In this document: positions 61,143 through 64,000 of the stretch, one piece after another
How the letters are laid out: each line of letters begins with the position of its first letter
Position numbering within the stretch: the first letter of the stretch is position 1
Assembly: GCF_000160755.1 (NCBI RefSeq)
Contig: NZ_GG668578.1
Span: 161,562 to 225,561 of the forward strand
DNA length: 64,000 nucleotides
Source: Proteus mirabilis ATCC 29906
GTDB lineage: Bacteria > Pseudomonadota > Gammaproteobacteria > Enterobacterales > Enterobacteriaceae
Reading direction: 5' to 3'
The notes under the pieces: generated by a model
Databases searched by the model: none
Seen by the model: the letters and a program-made list of their open reading frames with translations, nothing else
What the model was told of the DNA's origin: nothing
Translations under genes and position numbers: made by a program

Positions 61143-62651
61143 TTAATCACATACCATTAATTTTCTATATTCTTCATATGCATAATGGTCGGTCATACCA
61201 CTGATATAATCTTGTATCAATCTTGTACGATAATAAAACTCTAAGGTTTTTCCCTCTTCACTATTAATATCGTAAATTTTTTCTAATGCTTCATTATAAG
61301 CAAGCTTATGTTTAATCGAAAGCTTATGATATAAACGCGTCTCAATAACATAATGAGGATGTTCATTATATTTATGTAGTCTTAGAAAATCATCGGTCGA
61401 TAATAAAAGCAATGGCTTATAAATATCCAATAACCCACTGATCACTCGATAGCCCTTCATTTCAAGCTCTTCAACTTCGGGGTGACTAAATACCCACTTT
61501 TGCGCCACTCGTTTTAACGTTGCCAATAAACGATGTTCAGCACTCTTTCCTTCCAGTAAAGCGTGGTTAAAGCTGCCCTCATAAACTTGAGGTAAGTTCT
61601 TGATAAAGCGATAGGCGGTGTAAGGTACTAGTTTTCCGGTAATATAGACGCGCAAATACATAAAAAATTGATCTTGCATGCTACGCTTAGCTTCATTTTG
61701 ATCAACTTTCTTAAAAGCTCGATTAACAGTGATATCAAACAGATCACCTTCTGTTACCGCACCACTTTCACTCCATGCATTTTTTAATAACTGCACTAAG
61801 CGATTGATATCAAAAATGCCTTTTTCTACCGCATCATCTAAATCAGCAATACAATAAGAAATATCATCTGCCGCTTCCATAATATAAGTCAGTGGAAAAC
61901 GACAAAAATCTTTCATTGCAAGTTTCTCTTGTACTTCCTTAACAAATTCAGCTTCAGACCAGTAATAACCTGGTTTTTTCATTAAATAGCTAAATTCTTT
62001 CGGCGTAGCACCTTGCCAATAAGCTGGGCGTGTATATTTTAAAACACAGCCAATTTGCGCATAGGTTAAATTGAGTTTTAACAAGTGATGCGCCATGCGA
62101 ATTGCCTGAGCATTGCCTTCGAAATGGCATAAGTCTTGACGCAAAGTCTGTTTTAATTCATTTAAGTGTCGGTCTGCTGAATAGCGAATAGGTAAAAAAG
62201 GACAATTATCAAATTCTATGGAAGCATCAGGTGCTAACACCTTACGAAACCAATGTTTAATTGCAGCTTCACCAAAATGACCAAAAGGAGGATTGCCAAT
62301 ATCGTGCATTAAACACGCCATTTCAATTAAACTTTCAACGCTATCAATCCGTTCATTTAAGCCATATTCTTCTAATTTATTATGCTTTTTTAGTTCGCCG
62401 ATTATTTGCTTAGCGATATAACGGCCTATTTGTTGTACTTCCAGCGAATGGGTTAATCGACTTCGTACCGCCGAATTTTGCTCTAATGGAAATACCTGTG
62501 TTTTTTGTTGTAACCGACGGATCGCCGCTGAATTAATAATACGCCCACGATCGCTTTCAAATTGGCGCGAGATCTGCATTTCATCATCAATATCGATATC
62601 ACTGCTGTTATATTTGCGTTGATAATTTAACTTCAGTTTAAAATCGATCAT
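61143..62651 (-). CDS. dgt: dGTP triphosphohydrolase
   Basis: 502 residues, close to the E. coli length. HD-superfamily phosphohydrolase: [17 protein letters not shown] supplies the first His, and [16 protein letters not shown] the HD pair and following His residues. It cleaves dGTP to deoxyguanosine and triphosphate. Divergent from mtn as in E. coli. Confidence 0.95.
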   Translation of the reverse strand: MIDFKLKLNYQRKYNSSDIDIDDEMQISRQFESDRGRIINSAAIRRLQQKTQVFPLEQNSAVRSRLTHSLEVQQIGRYIAKQIIGELKKHNKLEEYGLNERIDSVESLIEMACLMHDIGNPPFGHFGEAAIKHWFRKVLAPDASIEFDNCPFLPIRYSADRHLNELKQTLRQDLCHFEGNAQAIRMAHHLLKLNLTYAQIGCVLKYTRPAYWQGATPKEFSYLMKKPGYYWSEAEFVKEVQEKLAMKDFCRFPLTYIMEAADDISYCIADLDDAVEKGIFDINRLVQLLKNAWSESGAVTEGDLFDITVNRAFKKVDQNEAKRSMQDQFFMYLRVYITGKLVPYTAYRFIKNLPQVYEGSFNHALLEGKSAEHRLLATLKRVAQKWVFSHPEVEELEMKGYRVISGLLDIYKPLLLLSTDDFLRLHKYNEHPHYVIETRLYHKLSIKHKLAYNEALEKIYDINSEEGKTLEFYYRTRLIQDYISGMTDHYAYEEYRKLMVCD

Positions 62652-62770
62652 TTCTATCCTCTTTCTGGTATCGATGAAACGAATTCGCTGCGTTATATCG
62701 TGTTTTTGCGATAAATGATAAACTCTTGGTTAACGCTATATATTATTAACCTACAAGGGAGTATGACACA

Positions 62771-63478
62771 ATGAGAGTTGGCGTAATAGGTGCAATGGAA
62801 CAAGAAGTCAAACTTCTGCGTGAACAAATTGAAAACTGCGAAATAGTCTCTCGTGGTGGTTGTGAAATTTATACTGGCAAAATCAATGGTGTAGATGTTG
62901 CATTACTAAAATCAGGTATTGGTAAAGTGGCTGCCGCCATCGGTACCACACTATTACTTGAACATTTTCGCCCTGATGTTGTGATCAACACCGGCTCTGC
63001 AGGTGGGTTAGATGCAAAATTAAATGTTGGCGATATTGTCGTATCAACAGAAGTACGTTATCACGATGCCGACGTTACTGCTTTCGGTTATGAACCAGGA
63101 CAAATGGCACAATGCCCACCGGCATTTATTGCCGATCCCAAACTGGTCAATATTGCTCAAGAGTGTATTGGATCACTAAAATTAAATGCCGTGCGTGGAT
63201 TAATCTGTAGTGGCGATGCTTTTATTAATGGTGCCGAGCCATTAGCACGTATTCGTCGTACTTTTCCAGAAGTCGTCGCTGTTGAGATGGAATCAACCGC
63301 TATTGGACATGTTTGCCATCAATTTGATACACCTTTTGTTGTTGTTCGTGCCATTTCAGATGTGGCAGATAAAGAATCGCATTTAAGTTTTGATGAGTTT
63401 TTATCTGTTGCCGCACAACAATCAAGCTTAATGGTCACTACTATGCTTGATAAATTAAAAACAGAGACTCAGTTTTAA
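62771..63478 (+). CDS. mtn: 5'-methylthioadenosine/S-adenosylhomocysteine nucleosidase
   Basis: 235 residues. Purine nucleoside phosphorylase fold with [16 protein letters not shown] at the N-terminus (catalytic Glu12), [10 protein letters not shown], the [11 protein letters not shown] segment with the ribose-binding Glu and AISDVADK with the catalytic Asp. It removes adenine from MTA and SAH in the methionine salvage and autoinducer-2 pathways. AAGGGAG lies ahead of the start. Upstream of btuF, as in E. coli. Confidence 0.96.
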   Translation: MRVGVIGAMEQEVKLLREQIENCEIVSRGGCEIYTGKINGVDVALLKSGIGKVAAAIGTTLLLEHFRPDVVINTGSAGGLDAKLNVGDIVVSTEVRYHDADVTAFGYEPGQMAQCPPAFIADPKLVNIAQECIGSLKLNAVRGLICSGDAFINGAEPLARIRRTFPEVVAVEMESTAIGHVCHQFDTPFVVVRAISDVADKESHLSFDEFLSVAAQQSSLMVTTMLDKLKTETQF

Positions 63479-63506
63479 TTTATTTAATCGATAAGCCGCT
63501 TAACAA

Positions 63507-63552
63507 ACCCGTCTCTCTTTTAGCTCAGCAGGTAAGATAAAAATAGACGGGT
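63507..63552 (+). other. inverted repeat between mtn and btuF
   Basis: ACCCGTCT (63507-63514) pairs with AGACGGGT (63545-63552) around a 30-base loop. It lies before the btuF start and has no T-run, so it could be an attenuating or stability element rather than a terminator. Confidence 0.45.
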
Positions 63553-63577
63553 ATATTTGACTATAAAGACGAGAAAA

Positions 63578-64000
63578 ATGCGTTTCTTAAACACTTTTGC
63601 ACTGCTGCTAAGCCTGATATTGACACCTTGTTATGTTATCGCAGCCACTCCCGCACAACGTGTTATTACTTTATCCCCGTCTGCCACGGAAATGGCTTAT
63701 GCCGCAGGTATGGGAGAGAATATGGTTGCGGTGAGCGCTTATTCTGATTATCCACAAGCAGCAAAAGATCTCGTACAAGTTGCCGACTGGCAAGGCATTA
63801 ATGTAGAACGCATTTTGCTATTAAAACCTGATTTAATTATTGCATGGCCAAGCGGTAATCCTCAACGACCCCTCGATCAGTTAAAATCATTGGGTATCCC
63901 TATTATTTACTCTGATCCACACAGTATCGAAGAAATCATTGACGATCTTACCCGACTTTCTTCTTATAGCACTCATCCTGAAGTCGCTTTAGCAAGTGCA
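63578..64000 (+). CDS. btuF: vitamin B12-binding periplasmic protein BtuF (partial, runs off the window)
   Basis: First 141 residues of a periplasmic binding protein: signal peptide (about 1-22, VIA) then [24 protein letters not shown], the BtuF-type start ([16 protein letters not shown]). It continues through [17 protein letters not shown] to the window edge. The start ATG has GACGAG ahead. BtuF delivers cobalamin to the BtuCD importer. The gene follows mtn by 99 bases as in E. coli. The C-terminal half is not visible. Confidence 0.88.
   Translation, partial: MRFLNTFALLLSLILTPCYVIAATPAQRVITLSPSATEMAYAAGMGENMVAVSAYSDYPQAAKDLVQVADWQGINVERILLLKPDLIIAWPSGNPQRPLDQLKSLGIPIIYSDPHSIEEIIDDLTRLSSYSTHPEVALASA

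Overview
The window is chromosomal DNA of a Proteus species, most likely Proteus mirabilis or a close relative. It is strongly AT-rich. It carries an MrpI-type fimbrial recombinase, MrpJ-type regulators at fimbrial operons and a proteobactin-type iron-uptake cluster, and its housekeeping proteins look enterobacterial (dnaQ/rnhA/tRNA-Asp, eno-pyrG-mazG-relA, tktA-epd-pgk-fbaA). The species call rests on recognised gene content and remembered gene order in P. mirabilis; no database search was made.

Left part (1-9.6 kb): the window opens in the upstream region of mrpI, the recombinase that flips the mrp promoter. The mrp operon itself would lie just outside the left edge. An eight-gene chaperone-usher operon on the minus strand converges on mrpI: major pilin, usher, chaperone, three minor subunits, an MrpH-like tip adhesin and an MrpJ-like regulator. 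The adhesin gene is broken by a 19-bp insertion-like duplication. A very AT-rich 1.2-kb stretch lies upstream of the operon.

Housekeeping block (9.6-24.6 kb): RNase Z, a DUF421 membrane protein, a lipoprotein built of 11-residue repeats, a BCCT choline transporter, hpaR/hpaC, the dipeptide permease dtpB, a TM2 protein, then fbaA, pgk, epd and tktA.

Iron block (24.9-38.3 kb): an NRPS-independent siderophore cluster. Eight tightly packed minus-strand genes encode an IucA/IucC synthetase, a TonB receptor, a PLP decarboxylase, an SbnA-like enzyme, an opine-dehydrogenase-family enzyme, an MFS exporter, a binding protein and a small ParB/SbnI-like protein. A divergent CitE-like gene and a separate permease/ATPase pair complete it. 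Fur-like boxes lie at both control regions. I propose that it makes and reimports a citrate/2,3-diaminopropionate-type carboxylate siderophore, with the opine dehydrogenase standing in for SbnB.

Second fimbrial locus (38.9-44.5 kb): an MrpJ-like regulator followed by a CFA/I (class 5, alpha) type operon of chaperone, major pilin, usher and tip adhesin, ending beside a tRNA-Asp gene.

Right part (44.6-64 kb): tRNA-Asp, dnaQ, rnhA, yafS, gloB, mltD, an IpdC-like 2-keto-acid decarboxylase, a DASS anion transporter, eno, pyrG, mazG, relA, rlmD, dgt, mtn and the start of btuF, which runs off the right edge. This part is conserved and shows nothing out of the ordinary beyond a few strong intergenic hairpins.
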